DNA from: Halobacillus_B sp963739045
GTDB lineage: Bacteria; Bacillota; Bacilli; Bacillales; Halobacillaceae
Direction: 5' to 3'
DNA: 64,000 nucleotides
Assembly (NCBI GenBank): GCA_963739045.1
Contig: CAVTYY010000004.1
Location: forward strand, 1,054,001-1,118,000
Shown: positions 8,331-16,821 of the stretch, piece after piece
Layout: each line of letters opens with the position of its first letter
Numbering within the stretch: the first letter of the stretch is position 1
The notes under the pieces: generated by a model
Told to the model about the DNA's origin: nothing
Database searches by the model: none
Seen by the model: the letters and a program-made list of their open reading frames with translations, nothing else
Position numbers and translations under genes: made by a program

Positions 8331-9152
8331 ATGAATAAAATGTATCTGAGAGATGCGGCAAATTTCATCCAAAAAAAAGTGAACACAGCACCATCCGTGG
8401 GTTTAATTTTAGGTTCAGGATTAGGAGTGCTTGCAGAAGAAATTGAAAATCCAACAGTAATTAAGTATAAAGATATTCCGCACTTCCCTGAGTCCACAGT
8501 TTCCGGCCATAAGGGACAATTGGTAATAGGAGAATTAGATGGCCGCCAAGTAGTAGCTATGCAAGGCCGCTTTCATTACTATGAGGGATACACTATGGAG
8601 CAAGTGACTTTCCCGGTTCGTGTTATGAAAGAAATCGGCGTGGAAACATTATTTGTAACGAATGCAGCAGGCGGAATAAATGAGTCCTTTCACCCGGGAG
8701 ATTTAATGATTATAACCGATCACATTAATAATATGGGGGATAGTCCACTTATTGGGCCAAATGATGAACAGCTTGGTCCTCGTTTTCCTGATATGTCAGA
8801 AGCCTATGATCGTGATTTGATCAGCCATGCAAAACAAAGTGCCGAACGAGTGGAATTACAAGTACGCGAAGGGGTTTATGTAGGGAATACAGGACCTGCT
8901 TATGAAACGGCTGCTGAAATCCGTATGCTGAGAACGCTTGGAGGAGATGCCGTTGGTATGTCTACGGTCCCGGAAGTAACTGTGGCGAGTCACGCTGGCC
9001 TGCGTGTACTGGGCATCTCGTGCATATCTAATATGGCCGCGGGGATTTTGGACCAGCCCCTGACCCACGATGAAGTGATAGAGACTACCGCCAAAGTTAG
9101 AGAAGACTTTTTAGGGTTTGTTAAAGATATGCTGAAAACGTTACCGGCATAA
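8331..9152 (+). CDS. punA: Purine-nucleoside phosphorylase (type I, trimeric)
   Basis: A 273-residue enzyme that cleaves guanosine- and inosine-type nucleosides with phosphate to base and ribose-1-phosphate. The phosphate-binding GSGLG is near residue 27, the family stretch GRFHYYEGY near 80, and the base-binding GPAYETAAEIR segment near 190. Only 18 nt separate it from deoB, so it is in the same operon and feeds ribose-1-phosphate to DeoB. Confidence 0.95.
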   Translation: MNKMYLRDAANFIQKKVNTAPSVGLILGSGLGVLAEEIENPTVIKYKDIPHFPESTVSGHKGQLVIGELDGRQVVAMQGRFHYYEGYTMEQVTFPVRVMKEIGVETLFVTNAAGGINESFHPGDLMIITDHINNMGDSPLIGPNDEQLGPRFPDMSEAYDRDLISHAKQSAERVELQVREGVYVGNTGPAYETAAEIRMLRTLGGDAVGMSTVPEVTVASHAGLRVLGISCISNMAAGILDQPLTHDEVIETTAKVREDFLGFVKDMLKTLPA

Positions 9153-9177
9153 ACTTCAGAGAAAAAGGTGAATAGAG

Positions 9178-10479
9178 ATGAGAATGTACGACATCATTGT
9201 AAAAAAGAGAGACGGAGAAGTACTAACCAAAGAGGAAATTTACTTCTTCATTGAGGGCTATACAAAGGGGGACATTCCTGACTATCAAGCATCGGCTCTT
9301 ACTATGGCCATTTATTTTCAAGGCATGACTGCTGAAGAAACAGCTACGTTGACTCAGGCAATGGTTGACTCAGGAGAAACGATAGACTTGTCAGGGATTG
9401 AAGGCCATAAAGTAGACAAACATTCCACAGGAGGAGTGGGTGACAAAGTTACTTTTATCGTAGGTCCATTGGTTGCATCTGTTGGGGTTCCTGTAGCTAA
9501 AATGTCCGGAAGAGGTCTCGGTCACACCGGAGGGACGCTTGATAAACTAGAGTCTATCAAAGGTCTTGAGATAGAAATGTCAAAAGAAAAGTTCATTCAA
9601 AATGTAAATGAACATAAGCTGGCAGTGGCCGGTCAAACAGGAAACCTTGCACCAGCCGATAAAAAGCTTTACGCTCTTCGCGATGTGACGGGTACAGTAG
9701 ATTCTATGCCGTTAATTGCCGGATCGATTATGAGTAAGAAATTGGCCTCTGGGGCTGACAGTATTGTCCTCGATGTGAAGACTGGGTCAGGTGCTTTTAT
9801 GAAAACACTTGAAGACTCAGAAGCACTTGCGAAAGAAATGGTAAGCATTGGCACCAACTTAGGCCGTAATACTGTGGCGGTTATAAGTGACATGAATCAG
9901 CCGCTCGGATTTGAAGTTGGAAATGCCAACGAGATTAAAGAAGCGGCAGAGATATTACAAGGAAAAAAAGTGATGGATTTACGTAAACTCTCCCTTGAAA
10001 TAGCCTCTCATATGACCTTGCTGGCTGAGGTGTTTGACACCTATGAAGAAGCTTACGAAGCACTTGAGCAAAATCTAGAGAACGGAAAAGCATTTCAGGC
10101 TCTTCGTACTTTAGTGCAAGCCCAGGGTGGAGATGTGGGCATGATTGACAATTTAGATTTGCTTCCGCAAGCGAAGTTTGACGTAGAAGTAAAAGCTGAA
10201 AAAGATGGTTATGTCTCTGCGATCGATGCAGAATCTATCGGTGTAGCAGCTATGTATTTAGGTGCTGGACGCGCAACTAAGGAAGATCAAATAAATCATG
10301 GTGTTGGAATTACTTTAAAGAAAAAAATCGGGGATAAAGTAAGTGCATCAGAACCATTGGTGGTTTTGCACAGTGATGAACAAATGCCAGATGCCTCTAT
10401 CCAGAAAGTGAAAGAAGCCTATACAATTTCTGAAGAAGAAGTGCTGGCACCTGAACTGATCCATAAAGTCATAAAATAA
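9178..10479 (+). CDS. pdp: Pyrimidine-nucleoside phosphorylase
   Basis: A 433-residue homodimeric enzyme that splits uridine and thymidine with phosphate. The thymidine/pyrimidine phosphorylase signature is present: the KHSTGGVGDK phosphate loop at about 80-90 and SGRGLGHTGGT at about 110-120. The glycosyltransferase N-terminal, catalytic and C-terminal lid domains are full length. It follows punA by 25 nt and completes the salvage operon. In B. subtilis 168 pdp lies elsewhere with deoC and nupC. Confidence 0.95.
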   Translation: MRMYDIIVKKRDGEVLTKEEIYFFIEGYTKGDIPDYQASALTMAIYFQGMTAEETATLTQAMVDSGETIDLSGIEGHKVDKHSTGGVGDKVTFIVGPLVASVGVPVAKMSGRGLGHTGGTLDKLESIKGLEIEMSKEKFIQNVNEHKLAVAGQTGNLAPADKKLYALRDVTGTVDSMPLIAGSIMSKKLASGADSIVLDVKTGSGAFMKTLEDSEALAKEMVSIGTNLGRNTVAVISDMNQPLGFEVGNANEIKEAAEILQGKKVMDLRKLSLEIASHMTLLAEVFDTYEEAYEALEQNLENGKAFQALRTLVQAQGGDVGMIDNLDLLPQAKFDVEVKAEKDGYVSAIDAESIGVAAMYLGAGRATKEDQINHGVGITLKKKIGDKVSASEPLVVLHSDEQMPDASIQKVKEAYTISEEEVLAPELIHKVIK

Positions 10480-10481
10480 TA

Positions 10482-10490
10482 TGATATAAT
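10482..10490 (+). promoter_or_regulatory. Extended -10 promoter of the HIT gene
   Basis: TGATATAAT (TGn plus a perfect TATAAT) directly after the pdp stop. Transcription would begin near 10497, inside the left arm of the following hairpin. Confidence 0.6.
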
Positions 10491-10491
10491 G

Positions 10492-10521
10492 AATTCCCTC
10501 ACAATCGATTGTGGGGGAATT
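10492..10521. other. 15-bp near-perfect inverted repeat between pdp and the HIT gene
   Basis: AATTCCCTCACAATC pairs with GATTGTGGGGGAATT (one G-T pair, minimal loop). No T-run follows, so it is not a classic terminator. It lies 6 nt before the ribosome-binding site region of the HIT gene. Confidence 0.75.
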
Positions 10522-10539
10522 ATTCTATGGAGGATTTTT

Positions 10540-10923
10540 ATGGATTTTTGTATTTTTTGTCACCCTTCACTGGATTCAACACAGAAGATCATTTTACAGA
10601 ACGATACGTGTGTCTTTTTGCAAAAAGAACAGAGAGTTCTGATAGGCTCGGGCTTAATTGTGCCGAAAGCACACCGTGAAACGGTATTTGATATGACAGA
10701 GGATGAATGGGTGGACAGTAAAAGATTACTGGGACAAGTAAAGCAGTACTTACAAGATCGTTGGAAGCCCGATGGATATAATGTGGGCTATAACTGCGGT
10801 CAGACTGGGGGTCAGCATATCTTTCATGCTCACATGCATGTTATTCCTCGGTTTTCTGATGAGCCTCACGCTGGAAAAGGGATTAGGCACTGGTTAAAGC
10901 AATCAAACAATCAACGTACATAA
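10540..10923 (+). CDS. HIT family nucleotide hydrolase/transferase
   Basis: A 127-residue histidine-triad protein that acts on nucleotide phosphoramidates or dinucleotides in related enzymes. The triad HAHMHVI stands near residue 92-98, and a CxxC (CIFC) sits near the N-terminus. The real start is ATG 10540 after ATGGAGGATT; upstream in-frame codons run through a promoter and hairpin. It lies between the nucleoside operon and dacF, where B. subtilis has no such gene, so it is an insertion relative to that order. Confidence 0.88.
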   Translation: MDFCIFCHPSLDSTQKIILQNDTCVFLQKEQRVLIGSGLIVPKAHRETVFDMTEDEWVDSKRLLGQVKQYLQDRWKPDGYNVGYNCGQTGGQHIFHAHMHVIPRFSDEPHAGKGIRHWLKQSNNQRT

Positions 10924-10927
10924 AGAG

Positions 10928-10957
10928 AGACGCCATAAAATGATATGGCGTCTTTTT
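10928..10957 (+). terminator. Intrinsic terminator of the HIT gene
   Basis: A 10-bp stem AGACGCCATA/TATGGCGTCT with 6-nt loop and TTTT, 5 nt after the stop. Confidence 0.9.
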
Positions 10958-10972
10958 GTTGTCCTTATTTTG

Positions 10973-11001
10973 GTATAGAAGCCCAATCACAGGGGAAAAT
11001 A
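10973..11001 (+). promoter_or_regulatory. Sigma-F promoter of dacF
   Basis: GTATA (-35) and GGGGAAAATA (-10, full match to GGnrAnAnTw) separated by 14 bp. dacF is a sigma-F gene in B. subtilis, and read-through into spoIIA amplifies sigma-F there. Confidence 0.7.
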
Positions 11002-11031
11002 GGAACACTTACAGCTACAGGAGGGCAAAAA

Positions 11032-12204
11032 ATGAAAAAAATTATTGGATTTACTTTAACACTTTGTTTAATGGTGTCTTTCATACAACCTTCTCTAACG
11101 ATGGCCGAAGAAAAGCAGGATGAGATCGTCAATTCTGCTAAATCAGCTATATTAATTGAGAAAAACAGTGGAATGACTCTTTATGAAAAGCAGGCGAACG
11201 AGAAATTGCCGCCAGCAAGTATGACAAAAATTATGACGCTTTTATTAATTATGGAAGAGCTTGATAAAAAGCATCTTAAACTTGATGAGAAAGTAAGAGT
11301 AAGTGAACATGCCGCTTCTATGGGCGGTTCTCAAATCTTTCTTGAACCAGGAGAAGAAATGACGGTTAAAGACCTGCTTAAAGGAATTGCCGTGGCATCA
11401 GGAAATGATGCTAGTGTAACAATGGCAGAACGTATTGCCGGCACTGAAAAAGCATTTGTCCAAAGAATGAATGCGAAAGCAAAGGATTTAGGGCTTGAGA
11501 ATACTCATTTCGAGAATCCTACAGGGCTTCCGGCCAAAGGACACTATAGCACCGCCCATGATATGGCAGTTATGGCAAGAGAGCTTCTCATGCATGATGA
11601 AATTACCAAATACACGACCATTTATGAAGATTATTTGCGTAAGGGGCAGGATAATGAGTTCTGGCTTGTAAACACCAATAAAATGATTAAGTCTTATCCT
11701 GGGATGGATGGACTGAAAACAGGCTTCACTTCTGAAGCTAAATATTGTCTGACCGCGTCCGCAAAACGCAGCAACATGCACATGATTGCTGTCGTAATGG
11801 GAGCAGAAACTCCAAAGAAAAGGAATGCAGACGTAGCAAGCATGCTTGATTACGGTTTCGGTCAATATGAAGGTGTTAAATTGTTTTCCAAAAAAGATAC
11901 GTTAAAGAAAATGAAGATTACTCGAGGAGAACCTAAGTACGTGAAAATATCTCCTGAAAAAGATGTCGTTATTTTGAAAAAGAAATCTCAACCTAAAGAT
12001 TCCTATCAGACGACTATGAAATTAGCGAATGTATCTAAGTTACCGATTGAAAAGGGAGACCAGCTGGGATGGCTGATCGTCAAAAAGAAAGGCGAGGAAG
12101 TAGCGAAAGTAAGACTGACGGCCAGTGGTAAGATTGACCGCGCTGGATTATTTACTCTCTGGGAGCGTTCATGGAGGAATTTGACGAGCTATGAGAGGTT
12201 TTAG
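11032..12204 (+). CDS. dacF: D-alanyl-D-alanine carboxypeptidase DacF
   Basis: A 390-residue secreted or membrane-bound penicillin-binding protein that trims the pentapeptide of forespore peptidoglycan. It has an N-terminal signal peptide (about 1-24). Catalytic motifs are SMTK (Ser63, Lys66), SGN (123-125) and KTG in LKTGF. A C-terminal PBP5-type beta domain follows, with an amphipathic basic helix at the end that would anchor it to the membrane. ATG 11032 has AGGAGGGC; codons farther upstream lie in a terminator. It immediately precedes spoIIA, as in B. subtilis. Confidence 0.93.
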   Translation: MKKIIGFTLTLCLMVSFIQPSLTMAEEKQDEIVNSAKSAILIEKNSGMTLYEKQANEKLPPASMTKIMTLLLIMEELDKKHLKLDEKVRVSEHAASMGGSQIFLEPGEEMTVKDLLKGIAVASGNDASVTMAERIAGTEKAFVQRMNAKAKDLGLENTHFENPTGLPAKGHYSTAHDMAVMARELLMHDEITKYTTIYEDYLRKGQDNEFWLVNTNKMIKSYPGMDGLKTGFTSEAKYCLTASAKRSNMHMIAVVMGAETPKKRNADVASMLDYGFGQYEGVKLFSKKDTLKKMKITRGEPKYVKISPEKDVVILKKKSQPKDSYQTTMKLANVSKLPIEKGDQLGWLIVKKKGEEVAKVRLTASGKIDRAGLFTLWERSWRNLTSYERF

Positions 12205-12230
12205 CATTTTCTCACTAGTATTGTTTTCAG

Positions 12231-12260
12231 GCAGGAAAGTGACATAAATTCTGCGAAAGA
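12231..12260 (+). promoter_or_regulatory. Candidate sigma-H promoter of spoIIA
   Basis: GCAGGAAAG matches the sigma-H -35 (RnAGGAwWW) at 8 of 9 positions. At 12-bp spacing the -10 has only GAA of RnnGAATww. Position fits the known sigma-H start of spoIIA. Confidence 0.45.
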
Positions 12261-12295
12261 CTTAAGGACTCTTAATGATTGAGGAGGAAGAGAAA

Positions 12296-12661
12296 TTGAG
12301 TCTTCATGTGGAATTTGAAATTAGAGAAAATGTACTTCTTGTCCGGATGGATGGTGAATTAGATCATCATGAAACGAATCAGCTTCGTGCAGAGTGGCAA
12401 TCGCAGCTTCAAAGAAATGAAGTAGAACACGTGATTGTAAATTTGGAAAGACTGACATTTATGGATAGCTCCGGGTTAGGTGTAATGCTGGGCAGATACA
12501 AAGAACTCCAGACATTCGGAGGAGAAATGGTGATCTGTGCCATTTCGCCTGAGGTTCGCCGGCTGTTTGAATTATCGGGTATGTTCAAAATTGTAAAGCT
12601 TGTGGATAATGAAACGTTTGCTCTGCAAATGCTGGGGGTGGCATCATGCGAAATGAGATGA
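12296..12661 (+). CDS. spoIIAA: Anti-sigma F factor antagonist SpoIIAA
   Basis: A STAS-domain protein that, when unphosphorylated, frees sigma-F from SpoIIAB in the forespore. Ser58 within FMDSSGLG is the residue phosphorylated by SpoIIAB. The start is TTG 12296: GAGGAGG lies 8 nt before it and the resulting MSL N-terminus matches B. subtilis. An in-frame ATG at 12275 lies upstream of that site. The 121-residue product is close to the usual 117. It overlaps spoIIAB by 16 nt, implying coupling. Confidence 0.94.
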   Translation: MSLHVEFEIRENVLLVRMDGELDHHETNQLRAEWQSQLQRNEVEHVIVNLERLTFMDSSGLGVMLGRYKELQTFGGEMVICAISPEVRRLFELSGMFKIVKLVDNETFALQMLGVASCEMR

Positions 12662-13086
12662 GCTTGGAAATTCTAAGTGTGAGTGAGAATGAGTCATTAG
12701 CGAGGGTGGCAGTGGCAGCGTTTATCAGTCAAATGAACCCGACAATGGAAGAATTGACTGATATTAAGACGGTGGTATCTGAGGCCGTGACTAATGCCAT
12801 TATTCATGGCTACGACGATGAACCAGACCACAAAGTTCTGCTCTCCTGTGTAATGGAAGACGAACAATTCGAGATTATTATCCAAGATAAAGGAAAAGGA
12901 ATAGAGAATATTGAAACGGCAAGAGAACCTCTCTATACTTCTAAGCCAGAGTGGGAACGCTCCGGAATGGGATTTACAATCATGGAGAATTTTATGGATA
13001 AGGTGGATATTACATCGAAGCCTGGCGAAGGCACAACGATTCGAATGATGAAGCAGCTGACTTCTATTCGAGCTTTGTGTAATTAG
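12646..13086 (+). CDS. spoIIAB: Anti-sigma F factor SpoIIAB
   Basis: A 146-residue serine kinase and anti-sigma factor with the GHKL ATPase fold. It has an N-box EAVTNAIIHG near residue 46-55, a G1 box DKGKGI near 86, and a GMGFTIM G2 region. It holds sigma-F inactive and phosphorylates SpoIIAA. Its length is the same as in B. subtilis. It starts inside spoIIAA and is followed by sigF after 10 nt. Confidence 0.96.
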   Translation: MRNEMSLEILSVSENESLARVAVAAFISQMNPTMEELTDIKTVVSEAVTNAIIHGYDDEPDHKVLLSCVMEDEQFEIIIQDKGKGIENIETAREPLYTSKPEWERSGMGFTIMENFMDKVDITSKPGEGTTIRMMKQLTSIRALCN

Positions 13087-13096
13087 GGGCGGGCCG

Positions 13097-13846
13097 ATGA
13101 GTGGAGATGTAACGAAAGAGCGACTATCCGACCATGATGTCAAGGAGTTAATTAAGCGCAGCCAAAAAGGGGATCAGGACGCAAGGCATTTTCTTGTGGA
13201 AAGCAATACGAGATTAGTCTGGTCTGTTGTCCAGCGCTATTTAAGACGAGGTTATGACCCTGACGATCTATATCAAATTGGCTGTATAGGGCTGCTGAAA
13301 TCAGTAGATAAATTCGATTTAAGCTATGATGTAAGGTTTTCTACGTATGCTGTACCTATGATAATCGGTGAAATTCAGCGCTTTATCAGGGATGATGGAA
13401 CTGTTAAAGTAAGCAGGAGTTTAAAGGAACTGAATCATAAAGTACGAATGAAGAAAGAAGAATTAATGAAACAGCACGGAAGGTCTCCTACTATTAATGA
13501 ACTAGCAGAAGCTCTTGAGCTTACAAGAGAAGAAGTTGTGCAGGCAGAAGAAGCGGGGAGAACCCCACAGTCGATATATGAAACCGTTTATGAGAATGAA
13601 GGAGATCCGATCACATTAGTAGATCAAATTGCTGAAGAAGATAGTGGCTGGTTTGATCATTTGACCATTCAAGATATGATGAACAAGCTTGATAAACGGG
13701 GACGCCTGATTATATATTTACGGTATTTCAAAGATCAAACTCAAACAGAGGTTGCAGAACGGTTAGGAATATCTCAGGTTCAGGTTTCTCGATTAGAGAA
13801 AAAGATCTTAGAACAAATGAAAGAAGCTATGGGTGATAGTAGTTAA
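13097..13846 (+). CDS. sigF: RNA polymerase sporulation sigma factor F
   Basis: A 249-residue sigma-70 family factor, the first compartment-specific sigma of the forespore. Region 2 (VVQRYLRRGYDPDDLYQIGCIGLL, about 37-60) and region 4 (TQTEVAERLGISQVQVSRLEKK helix-turn-helix near the C-terminus) are clear. A GGGGCGGG ribosome-binding site is just upstream. It is the last gene of the tricistronic spoIIA operon and ends in a strong terminator. Confidence 0.96.
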   Translation: MSGDVTKERLSDHDVKELIKRSQKGDQDARHFLVESNTRLVWSVVQRYLRRGYDPDDLYQIGCIGLLKSVDKFDLSYDVRFSTYAVPMIIGEIQRFIRDDGTVKVSRSLKELNHKVRMKKEELMKQHGRSPTINELAEALELTREEVVQAEEAGRTPQSIYETVYENEGDPITLVDQIAEEDSGWFDHLTIQDMMNKLDKRGRLIIYLRYFKDQTQTEVAERLGISQVQVSRLEKKILEQMKEAMGDSS

Positions 13847-13875
13847 AAGCTGCGCAATGGATGCGCAGCTTTTTT
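13845..13875 (+). terminator. Terminator of the spoIIA operon
   Basis: A 12-bp stem AAAAGCTGCGCA/TGCGCAGCTTTT, 5-nt loop and T-run, beginning at the sigF stop. It insulates spoIIA from the spoVA operon. Confidence 0.93.
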
Positions 13876-13879
13876 GTGT

Positions 13880-13908
13880 GCATGGAATTTTCTTATACAC
13901 GCATAATA
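13880..13908 (+). promoter_or_regulatory. Sigma-G promoter of the spoVA operon
   Basis: GCATG (full match to GmATR) and CATAATA (full match to CATnmTA) with a 17-bp spacer, right after the sigF terminator. The spoVA operon is sigma-G controlled in B. subtilis. Confidence 0.82.
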
Positions 13909-13941
13909 ACAGCAAGATTCTATTTGTCAGGGGAGGCGATT

Positions 13942-14562
13942 GTGTTGGCTGCTCCTGTTTATATTCGCTTAAAACAATCTATAGGGGTAGATCCTCGAAT
14001 GAAAATCAGGCTCAAGGATGTAGCGAGAGTTACGGGGCCTGAACAGATAAAAGAAACGCTACAAGAACTCACTATTCACCAAGTGACGAAGCAGGACCGC
14101 AATCGAGTCGTTATTGATGGTTTCAACTTGGTCGAACAAATTATTACGATGTTTCCACAGGAACAGATAGAACTGATTGGACCTAATGTGTGCGTGGTGC
14201 ACATTACCAAAAAAAAGACAAAACCGTCCTTAATTCTTATTTGTGTCATCTGGCTGCTGCTTTTTATCGGGGCAGCTATGGCGATTATGAATTTTCATTA
14301 TGATGTCAGTATGCAGCCTGTTCAGCAGAAGCTGCACTTCATGTTGACAGGAAAAGAAGAGGAACATCCTTTATGGCTTCAAATTCCCTACTCAATCGGT
14401 TTAGGACTGGGTATGATCTTATTTTTCAATCACTGGTTTCGAAAGAAATTTAATGAAGAACCAAGTCCGATGGAGGTCGAAGTTTTTAATTACCAGGAAT
14501 CACTAGATCATTATGTCGCGGTAAAAGAAAACAAGGTGGAAAAACAAGATGAAGATCATTGA
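13942..14562 (+). CDS. spoVAA: Stage V sporulation protein AA
   Basis: A component of the SpoVA membrane complex that moves dipicolinic acid into the forespore and out at germination. The N-terminal cytoplasmic domain (to about 100) is followed by two transmembrane helices (about 105-125 and 160-180) and the conserved EEPSP(M)EVEVFNYQ tail. I choose GTG 13942, which follows GGGGAGG and gives 206 residues, the B. subtilis length. Codons before it run through the promoter. It overlaps spoVAB by 14 nt. Confidence 0.9.
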   Translation: MLAAPVYIRLKQSIGVDPRMKIRLKDVARVTGPEQIKETLQELTIHQVTKQDRNRVVIDGFNLVEQIITMFPQEQIELIGPNVCVVHITKKKTKPSLILICVIWLLLFIGAAMAIMNFHYDVSMQPVQQKLHFMLTGKEEEHPLWLQIPYSIGLGLGMILFFNHWFRKKFNEEPSPMEVEVFNYQESLDHYVAVKENKVEKQDEDH

Positions 14563-14959
14563 AGTCATCATTGGATTAGCATCAGGTATTGCTGTAGGCA
14601 CAGGATTTGTAGCCTTTCTTACCGTTCTCGGTGTAGTACCAAGACTGATGCAGCTCAGTAAATCACAGTCAAAATTAAGATTTTATGAATCAGCGATCAT
14701 GCTCGGAGTTTTTGCAGGGATTTATTTATCCTTTGGAGACAAAGCTATTCAAGTTTCAACAGCGGGTCTCATCGTATGGGGACTGCTGCACGGCATCTTC
14801 GTAGGAATGCTTGCTGCAGCCCTTACAGAGGTTCTGAACGTCTTTCCATTGTTATTTAAAAGGATTGGTGTAGATGGATTTTTGTTTCCGTTAATGATGG
14901 CGATCGCCTTAGGAAAGGTCGCAGGCTCTTTGTTTCAATGGATCATTTTTGCCCGATAG
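14549..14959 (+). CDS. spoVAB: Stage V sporulation protein AB
   Basis: A 136-residue, very hydrophobic protein with about four transmembrane segments. It starts within the end of spoVAA (14-nt overlap), suggesting coupled synthesis. Its sequence and place identify it as SpoVAB of the DPA channel complex. No catalytic residues are known for this family. Confidence 0.9.
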   Translation: MKIIEVIIGLASGIAVGTGFVAFLTVLGVVPRLMQLSKSQSKLRFYESAIMLGVFAGIYLSFGDKAIQVSTAGLIVWGLLHGIFVGMLAAALTEVLNVFPLLFKRIGVDGFLFPLMMAIALGKVAGSLFQWIIFAR

Positions 14960-14971
14960 GAGAGAAGATCG

Positions 14972-15430
14972 ATGGAGAAAAAAATATTGAATGAAAAGAA
15001 TTATAAGGAAGTAAGTAAAACTTATCACCCTAAGCCCCCTTATTTACTTAATATCATAAAAGCTTTTGTCGTAGGCGGACTCATTTGCTTGTTCGGAGAA
15101 GTACTTACAAATATGTATGTTCACTGGTTTGGCTTTAGTGAAACAGAAGCAGGAAATCCAACGGTGGCAACTTTGATCTTGTTATCCTCATTGGCAACAG
15201 GACTTGGAGTTTACGATAAACTTGGTCAATTTGCCGGGGCAGGCTCTGCTGTACCCGTAACAGGGTTTGCCAATTCCGTAACTTCCTCAGCTCTTGAGCA
15301 CAAAAGCGAAGGGCTGGTGCTTGGTGTCGCTACAAACCTTTTTAAACTGGCAGGCTCTGTTATCGTTTTTGGAGTCGTATCCGCTTATGTATTAGGGATT
15401 TTACGGTATATTTTACAAGCGCTATTTTAG
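14972..15430 (+). CDS. spoVAC: Stage V sporulation protein AC, DPA channel subunit
   Basis: A 152-residue membrane protein with about four helices (from residue 25 on). B. subtilis SpoVAC acts as a mechanosensitive channel releasing DPA. The conserved GAGSAVPVTGFANS loop is present near 90-103; SpoVAE here has the related loop GAGATVPITSFGHS, showing that the two are paralogues. RBS: AGGAGAGAAG. Confidence 0.93.
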   Translation: MEKKILNEKNYKEVSKTYHPKPPYLLNIIKAFVVGGLICLFGEVLTNMYVHWFGFSETEAGNPTVATLILLSSLATGLGVYDKLGQFAGAGSAVPVTGFANSVTSSALEHKSEGLVLGVATNLFKLAGSVIVFGVVSAYVLGILRYILQALF

Positions 15431-15441
15431 GAGGAATCAGA

Positions 15442-16452
15442 ATGGGAAAGACAGGAAAGCAAACCTGGAGTTTTACCAAACCTGTTTACTTGCAGGCGAC
15501 AGGAACTGTAGTTGGACCTCTTGAAGGAGAAGGTCCACTTAAAGATACGTTTGATTATATTTTCGATGATCTGCACTGTGGAGAAGAAAATTGGGAGCTT
15601 GCAGAAAGAACACTCATGAGCAAAGCAGTTCATACATGCTTGCAAAAATCAGGAGCGGATCAAACGAACATTGATCTATTTCTAGCAGGAGACCTCCTTA
15701 ATCAGAACGTCACAGGGAACTATGTAGCAAGACAATTAGGTATCCCGTTAATTGGTATGTTTGGGGCTTGTTCTACCTCAATGGAGACATTAGCTACAGG
15801 GGCAGCCTTAATTGAGGCTGGCTATGCTAAACAAGCCATTGCTGCAGTCAGCTCTCATAATGCCACGGCAGAGCGCCAATTCAGATATCCAACTGAGTAT
15901 GGCGGCCAAAAACCGAAAACTGCCTCATTTACGGTAACCGGAAGCGGTGCCGCACTTATTTCCACTGTCCCATCCCCCGTACGTATTGAATCTGCCACGA
16001 TTGGTAAAGTGATGGATTATAACATTACCGACCCATTTGACATGGGATCAGCAATGGCACCGGCAGCCTGGGATACGATTAAGGTCCATTTGCAGGATAT
16101 GGGCAGGGTTCCTGAAGATTATGACCTTATTGCAACGGGAGATCTTTCGGGAGTAGGGACGCCGATCGTCAGAGATTTGCTGAAGCAGGATGGGTTTGAT
16201 ATTTCAGAAATGCACGAAGATTGTGGATTATTAATATATCACAGTGATCAACCTGTTTTCAGTGGAGGAAGTGGCTGTGCCTGTTCAGCAGTTGTAACCT
16301 ATGGAAAATTAATTGAAGACTTGAAAAAAGGCATTTATAACAAAATATTAGTGGTAGCTACTGGAGCGCTGATGAGTCCCATGATGATCCAGCAGAAGGA
16401 GTCCATACCTGGAATAGCTCACGGAGTTGTTCTCATGAAAGGAGATGGTTGA
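15442..16452 (+). CDS. spoVAD: Stage V sporulation protein AD
   Basis: A 336-residue thiolase/ketoacyl-synthase-fold protein that binds DPA in the SpoVA complex. The fold's sequence signatures are present, for example FGACSTSMETLA near the position of the catalytic Cys of synthases. In B. subtilis it sits on the outer face of the inner spore membrane as a DPA-binding subunit. It follows spoVAC by 11 nt with an AGGAGGAATC site. Confidence 0.95.
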   Translation: MGKTGKQTWSFTKPVYLQATGTVVGPLEGEGPLKDTFDYIFDDLHCGEENWELAERTLMSKAVHTCLQKSGADQTNIDLFLAGDLLNQNVTGNYVARQLGIPLIGMFGACSTSMETLATGAALIEAGYAKQAIAAVSSHNATAERQFRYPTEYGGQKPKTASFTVTGSGAALISTVPSPVRIESATIGKVMDYNITDPFDMGSAMAPAAWDTIKVHLQDMGRVPEDYDLIATGDLSGVGTPIVRDLLKQDGFDISEMHEDCGLLIYHSDQPVFSGGSGCACSAVVTYGKLIEDLKKGIYNKILVVATGALMSPMMIQQKESIPGIAHGVVLMKGDG

Positions 16453-16454
16453 CG

Positions 16455-16805
16455 ATGGATTTTGTGTGGGCTTTCGTGGTAGGCGGATCGATTTGCGTGA
16501 TTGGCCAGCTCTTATTGGACTTTGGTAAATTAACTCCTGCCCATGTCATGTCCTCTTTTGTAGTGGCGGGAGCGGTTCTTGATTCTTTTGATTTATACGA
16601 CAAATTGATCGCGTTCGCAGGGGCGGGAGCCACGGTTCCCATTACAAGTTTTGGCCATTCCTTGCTTCACGGAGCTATGAGTCAGTCTAATGAACACGGG
16701 ATTATAGGGATTGCGATTGGAATTTTTCAGTTAACCTCAGCGGGTATTGCTTCAGCCATATTATTTGGGTTTATTGCTGCCGTAATCTTTAAGCCTAAAG
16801 GATGA
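16455..16805 (+). CDS. spoVAE: Stage V sporulation protein AE (AEB type)
   Basis: A 116-residue membrane protein with three or four helices and the loop GAGATVPITSFGHS, shared with SpoVAC. ATG 16455 is preferred (10 nt after AAAGGAG) over the TTG at 16449. It corresponds to B. subtilis SpoVAEB. In B. subtilis a second gene, spoVAEA, lies between this one and spoVAF; here spoVAF follows directly, so spoVAEA is absent. Confidence 0.92.
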   Translation: MDFVWAFVVGGSICVIGQLLLDFGKLTPAHVMSSFVVAGAVLDSFDLYDKLIAFAGAGATVPITSFGHSLLHGAMSQSNEHGIIGIAIGIFQLTSAGIASAILFGFIAAVIFKPKG

Positions 16806-16821
16806 GGAAAGGAGTCGATGA

